Below are positions 1 to 11,812 of a DNA stretch of 64,000 nt, in pieces. This DNA is from Hippasteria phrygiana (lineage: Eukaryota > Echinodermata > Asteroidea > Valvatida > Goniasteridae). How positions within the stretch are numbered: the stretch's first letter is position 1; every line of letters starts with the position of its first letter. The stretch is from NCBI GenBank assembly GCA_037893225.1, contig JAZGUH010000696.1:868001-932000 (forward strand), given 5' to 3'. The notes below the pieces were generated by a model. It was given only the letters and a program-made list of their open reading frames with translations. It did not search any database and was not told where the DNA came from. The position numbers and the translations under genes were made by a program.

Positions 1-1257
1 ATGCATGACTCCTTCGTGTGGACAATGTCTTTTTGCCATTTATCTTTAAACCGATGCCATTTTTTTTTATTTGAGTTTTCTTTTTAATGCAATTTTCACC
101 ATATACCACTAAGATGGTGTAGTTATTAAATAATTTTAAACAATTTGGCCATATTTCCCCAATTCCGAGAAATTTTTCTCTAAAAAAGTGTGTAGTTTTT
201 TTTTAACCACGCTGTACATACATGTAGTATATTCAATTCAATTTCAACACTGTTGTTGAGTTAGAAGTCTATCTGCTAGGTACACCATGGGTAATCAAGG
301 ACATTTTCTCATTCATTAAAAATCAAGGTGGACTTGAAGGTGAAAATTGAAAGAAAACCAAGTTCACAAGGTAGAAACTTCTTGAAGGTGAGTGGGTGGG
401 AGGGACACCCTACCCACTGCGTGGGCACAACAATATCACCTTCCAGAAAAACTCCAGGAAAAACAGTTCAAGTTCATCTATCAAGGCTAATGTGAGTGTT
501 GCAGACTTGAGGGACAAAGAAGTGATTCTGCTGTGGACTAATGGGCCCATCCACGGAACCAGACAGCATGGGAGCAAGCAACCTACGCAGTACTTACTTC
601 AGGTCACCTCCACAGTTCAATGTGCAGATGTACACTAATCAGCAGGCATTCACACCGAATAAACTCACCAACAACATCCCTGCTAACTCCCATGCTTCTG
701 ACCTTCAACTTTCATCAAAAGAAACCCACTTTCATTCACCTTCCAGTCTCCTTTGAAAAAAATAAAAAAATAATGGCAATGGCGAGAATTGTGTGGTTGC
801 ACAAAGGTTGGATAATGCCCCTGGAACCCAAGTTTTGTAGGGTGTGCTGGCTTTTGTGAGTGCAGCCTGAAATTGTTCATTTGAGTGGATCTCAATAGAC
901 TTGTCGCCCACACAAGCTTTAGACTTCCATTGAAGAAAATTAAACAGCCTCCAGGAAAAATAGATGGATTTGGACAAACAGCCTTTCCATGTAAGAAAAA
1001 CAGACCGGAAGGATGTAACTATGCAAGGAATGGTTTTGTTGCTATGACTCCGAGTGTTTCCTTTAGCCGGGCATGTTTTCTCATTTCATTCATTTACTTC
1101 CTTCTCATTCCGTGGTTGTCGAACCTGGTTTATTTATGCTGAAGAAGATCCATGCAAGTAGGCCGTGTCAGTGTCAGTGTCAGTGAACTTGAATGTCAAT
1201 AGGAAATGAAGATTTTCAAATTCAATTTGTTTGTCATCTTAAATTTTGAATTCTTCC
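1..1257. other. no gene recognised
   Basis: AT-rich DNA. Open frames at 396-638 and 885-1142 have no recognised family and no convincing splice context. Confidence 0.5.
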
Positions 1258-1474
1258 TTAATCCCTTGAGTATGTTTTTTTTTGGGAGACGTCAGGGTGT
1301 CGTGGCGGATCTGGCAGCCAAGCGAAACGTCCACAATGTGCTTGTGCAGTCAAGCGTAACATACACAATCCAACAATGGATTGAAACTGCACAAACAGCG
1401 GCAAATAGCATCATCCGGCCTGGTGGCACTGTTTTTTTTGCGCCATAGGACGTCTTCCGTACGCAAAGGGTTAA
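1258..1474. mobile_element. TTAA-flanked piggyBac-like MITE, subfamily A
   Basis: TTAA lies at both ends, with imperfect inverted ends (CCCTTGAGTATG on the left, CGTACGCAAAGGG on the right). The core has GCAGCCAAGCGAAACG, a short palindrome CAATCCA-ACAA-TGGATTG and ATCCGGCCTGGTGGCA. The TTAA target and CCCTTTG-like ends suggest a piggyBac-derived element. No coding capacity is seen. Confidence 0.75.
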
Positions 1475-2398
1475 GGACTTTGAATTCAAACCATCTAATT
1501 TCCAAAGAAATGGACATTGCCGAGGAAAATGGAAGCTGCCATTGCAGCTGCTTACGTCAGTCAGTAAAGGGTAGATGGCAGTTCGTTGTTGCTTTAAATG
1601 GGAAACAGAGTGTTGGCTAATTTAACACTTTAATAAAGGTCACACAAAATGAAGAGATTTTGTGTAAATATCAATGCTTCTGAACTGTAAACACAAAGAA
1701 ATTCCCTTCTCGTACTTGGAATAGGGACTACGTGTTGTTTTTCACTATTCATAAAATGTTCAAGTTATTTCCTGACATGTGAGGACGCTGTTGCTATAAT
1801 GCCAATCAATAAGCCATCAATATTTGACTTATTGTATCAGTTTGTACTCTAAATTTGTTTACTGACTGACTGGCTACTATTAAAGTTCTCAAATGAAGCA
1901 GACACAAAAACATTTAGAAAATTAACCATAGGAAAAGATTTTAAAAATCCTCAAATTGTTATGCACAAATCAGCTTTGCTACTGAAGCCTCCCACGTATG
2001 TATGTTTTCGGTGTCAATCCTATGCTCATGAATATATAAATTCACATTAGCAAATAAATCCAAGAGATTTCTAAATTTGGGCATAAAATGCCTTCAGAAT
2101 GGCAACCTAAAGGTTAAAACTGTGTGGGATAAGTATTTGAAATCCATTTTCATGCGACTTTTAGGCTGGACTTATGTAGTTTATGTTTTACACTGTAGTG
2201 ACCTTTGTGATGCAATATCCTTCTTTTGTAGGGGATACAGGAGTAGGATAACATTGAGGATTACAAATCTGACTGTGCTTTCTGCCAAATTGTGCACAGA
2301 CGGAGAGAAGCTTTTGCCTGTGGAGAGGATGTACAGCAACCATTTTGTCAACTATTGGGGGCTGGGAAAAATGTGAAAGAATAATGTCTTTTTCACAG
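1475..2398. other. no gene recognised
   Basis: AT-rich sequence between a MITE and a SINE. Nothing structural stands out. Confidence 0.5.
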
Positions 2399-2535
2399 TG
2401 ATCAAAGAAAACTGGTAAGAGCGAGATTTGAACGTGCGACCCCTGGAATACCGTATCATCAGCACTCCACCAACTGAGCTATATCTTGCCCTATGTTGGT
2501 GGTCTCCCAAATTGTCAGTGTCTTTGTTCAGTGGG
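2399..2535 (-). mobile_element. diverged copy of the same tRNA-derived SINE
   Basis: This shares with the 20.5-kb element the order TTTCTTTG..CACTGTG end, tRNA-like module (GAGCTCAG-type A box, B box GTTCAAATC), and the stretch reading CTCCCAAATTGTCAGT on the plus strand. It is more diverged, especially in the anticodon arm, and its flanking duplication is not clear. Confidence 0.65.
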
Positions 2536-3464
2536 AACCAGTCAGTATTAGAGTAATGTAAGACAAGGGTTGTGCATTTTGTCTAAGAAAAACCAGCCAG
2601 TTCAAAATGGTTTTTGATTTACAGGCTTCACAGACAGCTGTCGAGGTGAAACACTGGATTAGGGTTGTAAAATTTGGATACTCTTCCCAATGTAACATGC
2701 AATCTTGTACACAAGGGCAGTTGTATAAAACTCCTGAACTTTTGAGACTGTGTATGACCATCCAGAAAGGACAGTGGTATGACCAGTAGTAGTGGCAGCC
2801 ACTCCAGTGCATGTTTGTTGGCTCTTCACACAGTGTAAATGACCTCCTTGGAACTTAACACCAACACAAGGTCAGTTTGTTGTTGTAGACTTTTGGTTTT
2901 CTATTATTTTTTCCCTCAAATGACCTGAGAATATAAAAAAACAAAAAGCAGGCGCTTCCTAAACCAGTTCACTTCGATATTTATATACACAAATTCAACT
3001 TACATATCTTGATTGTACAAAGCGACAAATATTAGTCCAGTCATTGAACAGCCTTGCCTGTTCAAACGGGGCAACTGAAATGCACTGGCGTGTGCAAATG
3101 ATAATTGTTTACCGTTTAGCTGAAGATGAATGCCTGGCTGTTGAAGCGAGCAGGGCACCTGTCCTGCAGCAGCTGGTCCGTCTGTGCCATTCAAGGACAA
3201 TTTTGGCGGGAGATAACGCAACAAAAAAATAAACTGAATGTTGATTGAATATCAAGTCTTGACCCCTGAAGTGTCATGCAACGAACAAGTAACATACACT
3301 GTTCATTTAGATAGAAGAGACTATTAAATTAATAAATTTGTTGGAGTTGAAGGCACTTCGTATAGGTTGAACTCTTTAGTGAAAATGTAGATGATCTCAG
3401 AAACATGGTTGGGAAGTTTCTAATAACCAGAAACTCCCATTTTTCAGAAAGATTTAACTTTAAT
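2536..3464. other. no gene recognised
   Basis: Unassigned sequence. A moderately GC-rich patch at 3050-3210 (GCAGCAGCTGGTCCG) has no recognised coding. Confidence 0.4.
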
Positions 3465-3962
3465 AGCCCCACCAAAATCGGTCTGGAACAGCAAAATGGA
3501 AAATAACCATCCATTTGTGTTCAGAGTTGTATAAACACTTGGCACAACCTTTAATTTTGAGAATTTATTCAGGAAATTTTCGTGCAATATAGGAGAAGAA
3601 GGTTTGTACATGTACTGTATTACGTTCGAGGACAAGAGGAGAAAGACAATACAAAGGAATCTTTCTTGTTGTCGTGAGACGGTCTTTTGTTAAAATCGGT
3701 CCTCGGACGTAAAAATAAGTACTTAGTCTATGTGATTTTATTTTAAAGTAAAGGAACAATGGGAAACACAAAGCATTGTCCTCAGTAGTATAGGAAAATA
3801 TGTGTGTGATTTTTCTGTGTTGGATTATAGAGCAAGGAGTTTGGTTAGAACTTGGGTGTTCTTGTACTGACTGTGTCACATACATGTTGAATTCTGCCTC
3901 ATATTCTACGGATTTTGCTGACATAAATCTTGAAAGAACAGGTTGTGCCACGTGTTTAGACA
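3465..3962 (-). mobile_element. mariner-like element relic carrying a nested foldback MITE
   Basis: The outer blocks at 3465-3600 and 3850-3960 match the 62.4-62.7-kb relic in the same order. They are interrupted at about 3622-3790 by a foldback element with CGTTCGAGGAC and GTCCTC ends that also occurs at 12785-12958. The minus frame MAQPVLSRFMSAKSV corresponds to MAQPVISKFMSATSV in the other copy. Confidence 0.6.
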
Positions 3963-4531
3963 GGGATGGTTATTTTCTGTACAATTGAATTTGATCTGTT
4001 GAGATGGGAAACTACCAGCTTTGCTGTCTCACCTAATTTTTCAACCTCTATCTGACCCACCTTATATCGCTTCAGATTTTAAGCTCAGTTTTTAACATCA
4101 TCATAAGAAGAGAGAATGCAGGAAGTATCACCTCTCATCGCCCACCCCTCTCTTCTGCACCTCATCCCCTCCCAAATGAAAATGACACTCGGGAGTCTTG
4201 TTTCTAGTCTTCTCAGGCAGGCCTAAACAAAGACCAGATCATTTACGGAGTGCTAGAGTGAGGTGACTAAATCCTCAGCTGAAGAATAAACAAGATATAG
4301 TGTGATCGGGCCCCAGACCTAACTGCAAAACCTGCATAAATGCATGCGGGTGCGGTTTGCGCGACACCTCGCCGTGATACCCCTCATCTCTGGAGAATTG
4401 TCTGTTCACTTCTCCGCTCATCACAGCACCTGAGCCCCACTGAATTGAAAAAAAAAGCCGATAAGGCAGGATACTTTGAGTAAAAAAGGAGCCTGGTCAA
4501 AGCTGTGATGTGCATGGCTATTGCGTGCATT
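3963..4531. other. non-repetitive stretch, function unknown
   Basis: It holds C-rich sequence and a GC-balanced block near 4310-4440 (CTGCATAAATGCATGCGGGTG). No exon is seen. Confidence 0.4.
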
Positions 4532-5602
4532 TGGGTCATTCCACCAGGTTGGGACACAGTGTGTTATATGACCATATCATTAAAACCATCATTACATTTA
4601 ATTCAGTTATTTCATGTGACATCCGTCTTTGGGTGTGAGATTATTTGAGAAAGTTTTCAATCATATAAGTTATATTTTAACAAAAATATGATAAAAAGTG
4701 TGTTATTTTGATGTAAAATAGACGTAACATGGACACCGTGTCCAACATTTAAATTTGTGTGTTCTTTCAACACTTTAATAAATAAATATGGGAAATTCAT
4801 TACGTACAATAATTAAAAGACACAATATGCAACAATGAAACACCTTTTTACGGTTGTCAGTGTCCAAATATAGCAGAAATAGCAAGAATTTGAAGAATCG
4901 GTGCAGACGTAATATGGACACCATGATAGACCATGACCATACATATATTTCTGCTGTTGTACTGCATTTGGATATTGAATATCATAACAAATGTTTTTTG
5001 TGTTGCAGTTTGTGTTTTGTAATTAGTATAAGTTTGCATAATTATTTATATAAATGTTGAAAATGTTACAAAAAGGAAATGTGCATTTTCATGTCACACC
5101 ATGTCAGTTCTAAATGTTATGTCCAGACTGCCTTAATTTTTCGTCATTAAATAAATAATTATGCAACTTACTACATGTATATGTACTAACTATAAGACAT
5201 TCAATGCTACAAGAAAACACTTTTTGTTATGGTTGCCAGTGGACACAGTGTCCATGTTACGTCCACACTCGCGTCTGTTCTTGCTGTCTCTGCTATATTT
5301 GGACACTGACTACCATAAAAAAAGTGTTCCTGTGTTGCATAGTACATCTTTTAATTAGTACACATGGTGAATTTCCCATATTTATATTTAAAGTGTTGAA
5401 AAAACACAAAACTGGAAATATGGAAGTGTCCATTACGGGCAAACTGGTTACGTCAAACTGACACATTTGTTTATCATATTTTTGGTGAAATATTATTTAC
5501 ATGATTTAAAACTTTCTAAAATATTGCTCACCCAAAGACTGATGTTATATGAAATAACTGAATCAAATGTAATCACTGTGTCCCAACCTGGTGGAATGAC
5601 CA
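4532..5602. mobile_element. 1.07-kb foldback element with TGGGTCATTCC ends
   Basis: TGGGTCATTCCACCAGGTTG lies at the left and CAACCTGGTGGAATGACCA at the right, with arms of more than 150 bp (AATTCAGTTATTTCAT / ATGAAATAACTGAAT-type pairs). The interior has repeated GGACAC-GTGTCC and GTAACATGGACAC blocks in both orientations. Non-coding. Confidence 0.78.
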
Positions 5603-5775
5603 TTTATGTAATCCTTTAATTGCTGCAAATTTAGCATGCACACTAGAGTCTCTCTAGCCAGTGGATGTGTTCGCACCACTGGCTTTCAATTTGTTGTTGT
5701 TGTTGGGTATTTTTTTTTATTTCTTTTTTTTGGGGGGGGGGGGGGGGGGGGGTTGATGTGGGGGAAAATACTTGT

Positions 5776-5966
5776 GGATTTAGGGGGGTTGAGGATCCAT
5801 CCCCCTCCCTCAATGTGATACATGAGGATTTTGGAGGATTGAGGTTACTAGGGGTATGCAAAAAACCCCTGGAGGATTTTGGAGGATTCATGCTATGGTC
5901 CCCATAAGAGGATTTTGGAGGATTCAGGTTACATGTGGGGAAAATGATGTAGGGAGTTAGGGTTAA
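5776..5966. mobile_element. second copy of the GAGGATTTTGGAGGATT minisatellite element
   Basis: Three or four GAGGATTTTGGAGGATT units are followed by the same right end as at 29196 (TAGGGAGTTAGGGTTAA). The left end merges with a long G tract at 5731-5752 and is not defined. Confidence 0.65.
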
Positions 5967-7124
5967 TGGCCTTCTCCAGCTGACTGTCGAGCGAGAAGTA
6001 TCACAACCAGGAAAAATGCAGTGGATGGCTGGATGCTGCTGTAACACATTAAAAAAATGCTCAAAATAATTGACGCCACTGACCATAAGAAAGACACTTG
6101 GTGGGTAATTTGGTTTTTAGTGTATAAACTAAGCCAGGAATGTACCTGTGATGAATTTTAATCCGCTGGGTTTAAGTGCAAATTTGATTGTGGTTGTAAA
6201 GAGACTTTGAATCAATTAGCTGTGTGGGAGCCGTATTGGGTATCAAGAGAGATGTCAATGACCACAGGTACAGAAAGAGGATATTTCAAAATAAGAAATG
6301 AAATAAGAGATGACTTGAGTGGCTGTGAAACGACAGGATTAAGTACTCCTACACCAGGCTGAATCCAGCCAACATGCAGATCTAAGCAGTGGCTGTAAGA
6401 CTTTTAATTCTGGCTGATGGATTATGTTGGATTTGACTTTACACTTTGCCGTCATTGGATTTTGTTTGATTTGGTAGAGTATGAGATTATGATTTGGAAG
6501 AAAACAAAAGGAGAAGGCTGAATATGTTGTCAATACAAGTGTTCAACCACGCAGAAAATATTCACCCAAAACCCGGGAACAGTTGGTTCCACAGGAGCTG
6601 AGCTTTGTTTGCATTTTTTTTTTCTATCTGATATTTAGAATGTTTCAAACATTTTCAAGCAATTAAAAACAAACAAATTGGAGAACAAAAATAAAATAGG
6701 TACCCCCTCTAAAGGTATGTTCGGTCAAATTGTGTTTGCTGTAAACTTAACACAACATTCACCATAACACTGCGATATTTACGTTTTATCCTTTTGAAGT
6801 TGAACCAGTTCTCAGTTACAAATACAATATGCCAATTAATGCTTGTCAAAAACTAAGCAGAATATATCACATCACCCATCTATTGATGTTCTGTCACTTT
6901 GGAACAGTTTGGGGTAAAACAAGTTAACAAACATGCCTATAATTATGAAAATCCCTGAACTTCAAAGTTTGTACACATGGACAGAAAACTAACGCAATAA
7001 ACACCCAGTTTAATTCGTTTTCACACAACTTTGTCGTACAACAGTATACGAGTCTACGACCATGATGTAAATGTTTTTGTTTTTTTTAAGTAATGGTTCG
7101 ATTCTTTTAAAGTCTTTCCCATGA
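5967..7124. other. no gene recognised
   Basis: AT-rich, apparently unique DNA with no clear repeats or exons. Confidence 0.5.
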
Positions 7125-7285
7125 CTTCAATGCAATGTTTGGAACCAGAATACTTTTGTTATTTTGTGTCAATGTGTTTGCATGACTGGCTGTCAACAAA
7201 GGAACAGTCGAAATCTCCATTTGTTTGGAGCCAGTTGTCGTACCAACTGACGTCAGACTTCGGTACTCTATACTTATCTTTCATT
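7125..7285. mobile_element. relative of the AGAGTACCGAAG MITE
   Basis: Its right end, GACGTCAGACTTCGGTACTC, is the inverted counterpart of the 57285 element. GTTTGGAACCAGAATAC at 7137 matches that element's middle in reverse. Confidence 0.5.
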
Positions 7286-7689
7286 GGTACTAAAAGAAAT
7301 TCCTTGTCGAAAGAGCATAATATCAAAAACAAAAATAATTCCTCCAAAATATTCTGACGTTGGTCAGAATCGGATTCTCAACTAGCTATTACTTGTAATT
7401 CAGGAAATCAGTTAAATATACTGAATCTTCTCCAGGAAAAATCTATCCAAAATGTTTGCCTTGGCCATGAATATGCAAATTATAATTAACATACAAACAC
7501 CATTTTGCAAATAATGTACCAAGAATTGTTACAAAGGGACTGGTATTCACCATTTAAATCACACGAGGAACTCTTTCAAATTATATCACTGGTTAACTGG
7601 GAGCTGCTCATGAATACAAATGTCTGTGTTAAGTACAGCCTGCCCTTAAATCAAGCAAAACAGTGGAATTAAATCATCAATGTAAAACC

Positions 7690-8080
7690 AATCAAATTGG
7701 ATAGAAGAGATGAAGTTACACAATACTGTTATTATGACAATTATACAGGTATGGTGAGTCCTGAAAACAAATTGAGAGGAGGGGGATTGGGGGGAAGGTT
7801 ACAAGTCTGTTTCATGTCCCAGTTGCACATGCGCAGTAGAGCGCCCTCTGTTTGCCGCACTAACTTCAGAGGGGAACAAGTTAGCCGTTCTAGCGCATGG
7901 CTTCTGGTTTGTGGCGCTGCATTCAAGATGGCCGCGGAATGTGAAACGCTCTTATTAGGCAAACAAAAAACTTGTGTTACCCTTAAATGGGAAAAAAATT
8001 GGTCGGTCTGTCGATTTTTTATTATTGTTTTTACCTTCCATGAAAACATAAAAACAATACTACATGTCGTGTAACTCGGA
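7690..8080 (+). other. GC-enriched island with AAGATGGCCGC motif; possible 5' exon
   Basis: GC content rises above the surroundings. CAAGATGGCCGCGG at 7925 is a YY1-like sequence with an ATG, and CAGAGGGCGC (minus strand, about 7840) resembles the CTCF core. The frame from that ATG gives 48 residues of no recognised family. It could be a promoter or first exon of another gene, or part of an old repeat. Confidence 0.25.
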
Positions 8081-8362
8081 AGTCAGGAGGCAAAAAGTAA
8101 GCTTATTTAAAAGTGAGATGGCAAAATGCATGATTGTGCCATCGTAGCTGTATTTAAAGACAATGATTTTAATCAAACTTTCCTTTTAAAATAATAAAAC
8201 AAATTAAAAACGCAACCCGACTTTTGTGACTTTTAGGGTCGTTGGTCGCGGAGGGCAACACAACTACTTTTTATTTGGCCTTGGGAGGCCAGTTATGGGA
8301 GGGGGATGGACACTAGTGATTTCACATTTGTTGAAAGAAGCAGATTTTTCTATTCAGTAACC

Positions 8363-8563
8363 TTAACCCCTACAGTTATATATAATGAGGCGCCAGGCGG
8401 CCTGTGCAGCCAAGCAAAACGGACACAAGAGGCTTGTCGTCCAAACGTAACATACACAATCCAACAATGGATTGAAACTGCAGAAATTGCATGTATAGAC
8501 ATCATCCGGCCTGGTGGTAATTTTTTTTACGTGTATAGACGTCATCCGTCTTCAAAGGGTTAA
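8363..8563. mobile_element. TTAA-flanked MITE, subfamily A variant
   Basis: This has the same layout as the 1258-1474 copy, with TTAACCCC at the left and AAAGGGTTAA at the right. The left third is diverged (GAGGCGCCAGGCGGCC). The core palindrome and ATCCGGCCTGGTGG are intact. Confidence 0.75.
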
Positions 8564-8839
8564 TTAAGTTAAAAATGTGCAGATTGTAAACAATTATTTT
8601 TCAGTTAAAGATGATGTTGATTGCTGAGAGAGGTCTGCGTCATTTTCTAGTTTTAACAGCCAATTATTTCTGCCATGAAATAAAAAAAAAGTGACTTTTG
8701 AGAGCTATTTTTATCAAGTAGCCTCTAGCGCAGCACAGCCCGCTGGTGTCATTTGTCTAAAAGTCGTCGCTGCGGGCAGCAAACAAATCAACGTCATAGG
8801 ACATACTCCCCTTTTGTGTCTAGTAGCTGGATCTTGCTA

Positions 8840-9572
8840 AACACCTCAACAAAAGAAAGTTCCCCCAAAATGACTCCTTATATTTCCCAAGATGTACACA
8901 GGATTTTTATTAACCTTGGTGGAGATCATCAGTGGGACCCATGGAACAAATACTGAAACTGACTAGCCCATACCTACTGTTATGCATGAATGAGCAGAGT
9001 GTAAAGGAGATATTGACACTTTAAAAATTGTAGAATGGTATGTGTCCAGTGCAGGCATAAATCAACAGTCAGTTTGACTTTATCAGTGCCAAAGGACAGT
9101 TCCAGCTCTGTGTTTAGCAAAAGAATGCCTCGCCTGTCGATCCAAGAGAGGGCAATTGCAATAGGCCTCCTGCAGGCTCATACGACAGTAAAACAAGTTG
9201 CCTGTAGAATGAGAGTAAGTCCAAATGCTATAAGAAAAAGGCAGGATGAGTCTGAATTAACTGGAGCAGTCCAAGATTTGCCAATAACCGGCCGACCCAA
9301 AGTCACAACCCCAGCAGATGATCGTCTTGCAGTCCAATCTTGCATATTTCTGTGAGTTTGTGTCCTGAATAAAATTTGTACTGTGGAAAACATTTCGTAA
9401 ATTTTGAAGTGTCAATATCTCCTTCACTTTGCTCATTAGGTACGGGCTAGTCAGTTTCAGTATTTGTTCCATGGGTCCCACTGATGATCTCCACCAAGGT
9501 TAATCAAAATCATGTGTACATCTTAGGAAATATAAAGATTGATTAGGGGGAACTTACTTTTGTTGAGATGTT
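8840..9572 (+). mobile_element. Tc1/mariner-like element, non-autonomous, long inverted ends
   Basis: TA dinucleotides flank the element at 8838-8839 and 9573-9574, the Tc1/mariner target. The terminal inverted repeats are about 180-200 bp, starting AACACCTCAACAAAAG (left) and AACATCTCAACAAAAG (right, reversed). They share the inner stretch ACCTTGGTGGAGATCATCAG. Inside lies a fragment of transposase DNA-binding domain (9127-9355). The catalytic DDE part is missing. Confidence 0.85.
9127..9355 (+). pseudogene. Tc1-like transposase N-terminal fragment
   Basis: The frame reads MPRLSIQERAIAIGLLQAHT, then KQVACRMRVSPNAIRKRQDE, then LPITGRPKVTTPADDRLAVQ. It is the helix-turn-helix N-terminus of a Tc1-family transposase with the GRPrvTT(P)..DR(Y/L) linker motif. 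The frame ends at a stop soon after, and no DDE catalytic domain follows before the right inverted repeat. It is a remnant, not a working gene. Confidence 0.8.
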
Positions 9573-9924
9573 TATTAAAAACTGTGTTTAAACTTACATG
9601 TCAAATCTTACTGAAGGCACAATTTTTCAGTAAAATGTACACAGAATCCCCATTTTTGTTTTAAATTTCACAATTCTGTCCCCCGGCCTCCATTCAAACT
9701 AAATTTGCCACAATACCAACATCATAACTTTCATACTTGATTTACTTGTTCACTGTGCAGAATTTCAACATTACAAGCACCTTTTCAAGAAAATTTGAAC
9801 CTGCCTTTTATTATGGACTATCATAAATTAACATTTGTTATCCTCAATACCACATTTGCAAATTTGCTTTTGTTAATAATCCTCACACATAGCCACATGA
9901 GGGCAGTGTACCGAATTATGACAT

Positions 9925-10252
9925 GGGGCCAATTTCACGGAGCTGCTAAGCACAAACATTTACTTAGCACCAAAAAGTCTTGCCTAGTTAAAACAGGTTA
10001 CCAGCCAAAAAGGCCATGACTTTTTCATGCAAGCAAACATCAGCTGAATGCCAGCCACAAGCGATACACTTCACATCAAAATTTAGTTGGTAATCCTGTA
10101 TTTACCAAGGAAGACTTTTCATGTGAGGGCTCCTTTGGAAAGCAGTTTATCTAAACTGAAATGGACTACCCTCGGTAAAGATAACAATAAATAAATATAT
10201 AAATAAATGCTAAGCAAATTTATGTGCTTAGCATCGCTGTGAAATTGGCCCC
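9925..10252. mobile_element. GGGGCCAATTTCA MITE, copy 1
   Basis: GGGGCCAATTTCACGGAGCT lies at the left and GCTGTGAAATTGGCCCC at the right. The arms carry GCTAAGCACAAA and AAACAGGTTACCAGCC. The right arm holds an extra A-rich insertion (AATAAATAAATATAAATAAA). Confidence 0.8.
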
Positions 10253-10332
10253 TGTAGGGTTCCCTCTACAGTATAACCATGTGTTTTTTTCCTCCATGGT
10301 ATATAACCTACCCAGAATTAGCAAATTGTCCA

Positions 10333-10574
10333 GGGGCCAATTTCAAAGAGCTGTTAAGCACACAAATTTGCTTAGCATGAAAATGTCTTGCTTAGTAAAA
10401 ACAGGTTACCAGCCAAAAGTCCATGTAATTTTCATGCTAAGCAAACAACAGCTGAATGCCAGTCAAAAGCAATATTCCACACATGGAAATCTGGTTGGTA
10501 ATCCAGTTTTTATCAAGGAAGCATTTGCATGCTAAGCAAATTTTTGTGCTTAACAGCTTTATGAAATTGGCCCC
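10333..10574. mobile_element. GGGGCCAATTTCA MITE, copy 2
   Basis: The ends are GGGGCCAATTTCAAAGAGCT and ATGAAATTGGCCCC, with long inverted arms (CATGCTAAGCAAA both ways). At 242 bp it is the cleanest copy. Confidence 0.83.
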
Positions 10575-10695
10575 AGAAAGATTGAGAGTTCTGGCAAGCT
10601 GCAGTTCTAAGAATTGATTAAATTGCCTAGTCAATTTCCCTTCTTTTTGGAAGATATAAGTATCCCCACACTGTCAATTTCTTTGTTTACTTCAG

Positions 10696-10950
10696 GGGTG
10701 AGATTGGCCAAAAATGAAAAAGCCACGAAAAATCCATGAGGACCCCAGATCAACATAATAGTTTGTATTTGCCCAAAGGCACCCCCTTAAAATATAACCG
10801 TTTTAATTGGTTTATATCCACGTTTACAGGTAAAAACACCTTTAGGACAACACCTCAGGAATTCCAGATTGCAAAAGAGATTCTTTAAAAATTCTGAAAT
10901 CCAGACAAAAAAATCCTGAAATCAGGAAAAATCCTGACAAATCTCACCCC
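10696..10950. mobile_element. MITE with GGGGTGAGATT ends
   Basis: GGGGTGAGATTGGCC lies at the left and AAATCTCACCCC at the right, with a roughly 250-bp AT-rich interior containing AAATCCTGA repeats. Non-coding. Confidence 0.6.
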
Positions 10951-10974
10951 CGTCACTTATTTTTAAAAATGAGT

Positions 10975-11587
10975 TTCCCACCCTTGCCCCTTCTGCCTAT
11001 GCCACTGTCCCTCCACTCCATGGTTTCAATTGTTTCAGTTCTAATTCCAGTCCAACATTTCAGAAATACTGAACGTCTTCTTACTGTTCCAACCTCTCGG
11101 GATCATGCAACTTCAAATGCCAAATGCCGTCAGACAGATCCTGTGCTGGAATTTCTTATTATGAACCAGCTGACGCATTTTTTTTCTTTCTTGGATGCCA
11201 TTATCTCCGAGGTGAATGATCCTTCCTGTTTCACTTCATAGCCGGGAATACGCAGGTTATGAAATTTCCCACAGCCGGCCCTGTGCCATAAGCGGTGTCG
11301 AAACTGATGCTACAACCATGTGATGAGGAGTTTCTCTTTCGGGTGATTATATGTGAGCAAGAAATGTGGACAGGATGGAGGGTAGAGGGCAACAAAAATG
11401 ACTTTTGACAGTTTTTTTTTATCTTGAGAGGGGAGAGGTTGAGATAAGGAAGCTTCTACCAAATTGCTGTTCCCCCCTCCCCCACCAATTGTTGTGGCCC
11501 CTCCCCCACCAATTGCTGTGCCCCCCCCCCCCCCCCCACCACATTGCTGTGGCCCCGCCCAACCAAATTGGGCCTCTCCAACATGCA
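10975..11587. other. non-repetitive stretch plus C-rich tract
   Basis: Bases 10975-11340 look unique with balanced composition. Bases 11470-11560 hold CCCCTCCCCCACCAATTG(C/T)TGT-type short repeats and a C tract. Confidence 0.4.
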
Positions 11588-11812
11588 GAACAATTTCATG
11601 GAGTTTCTAAGCACAAATATTTGCTTAGTACAAAAAAAGTCTTGCTTAGTTTACCAGCCCAAACTCCATGTAATTTTCATGCTAAGCAAACAACAGCTGA
11701 ATATCAGTCACAGTCTGTCACATGCAAGTTCGGTTGGTAATCACGTTATATACCAGTGAAGATTTTTCATGCTAAGCAAATTTTTGGGTTAAGCAGTTCC
11801 ACAAAATTAGCC
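11588..11812. mobile_element. GGGGCCAATTTCA MITE, copy 3 (worn ends)
   Basis: The interior is collinear with copies 1 and 2 (TTTCATGCTAAGCAAACAAC, GTTGGTAATC). The termini have drifted to ACAATTTCATGGAG and CACAAAATTAGCC. Confidence 0.75.

Noticed and set aside
396..638. 80-residue frame with good-looking composition
   Set aside because: No recognised domain and no clear splice sites; a chance frame cannot be excluded.
5643..6086. 147-residue frame with LNPPKSS repeats on the minus strand
   Set aside because: It is produced by the GAGGATTTTGGAGGATT minisatellite, also non-coding at 28.9 kb.
8400..8563. Conserved peptide TYTIQQWIETA seen in several loci
   Set aside because: It is the chance translation of the conserved TTAA MITE core; frames are broken in most copies and no start or stop context is shared.
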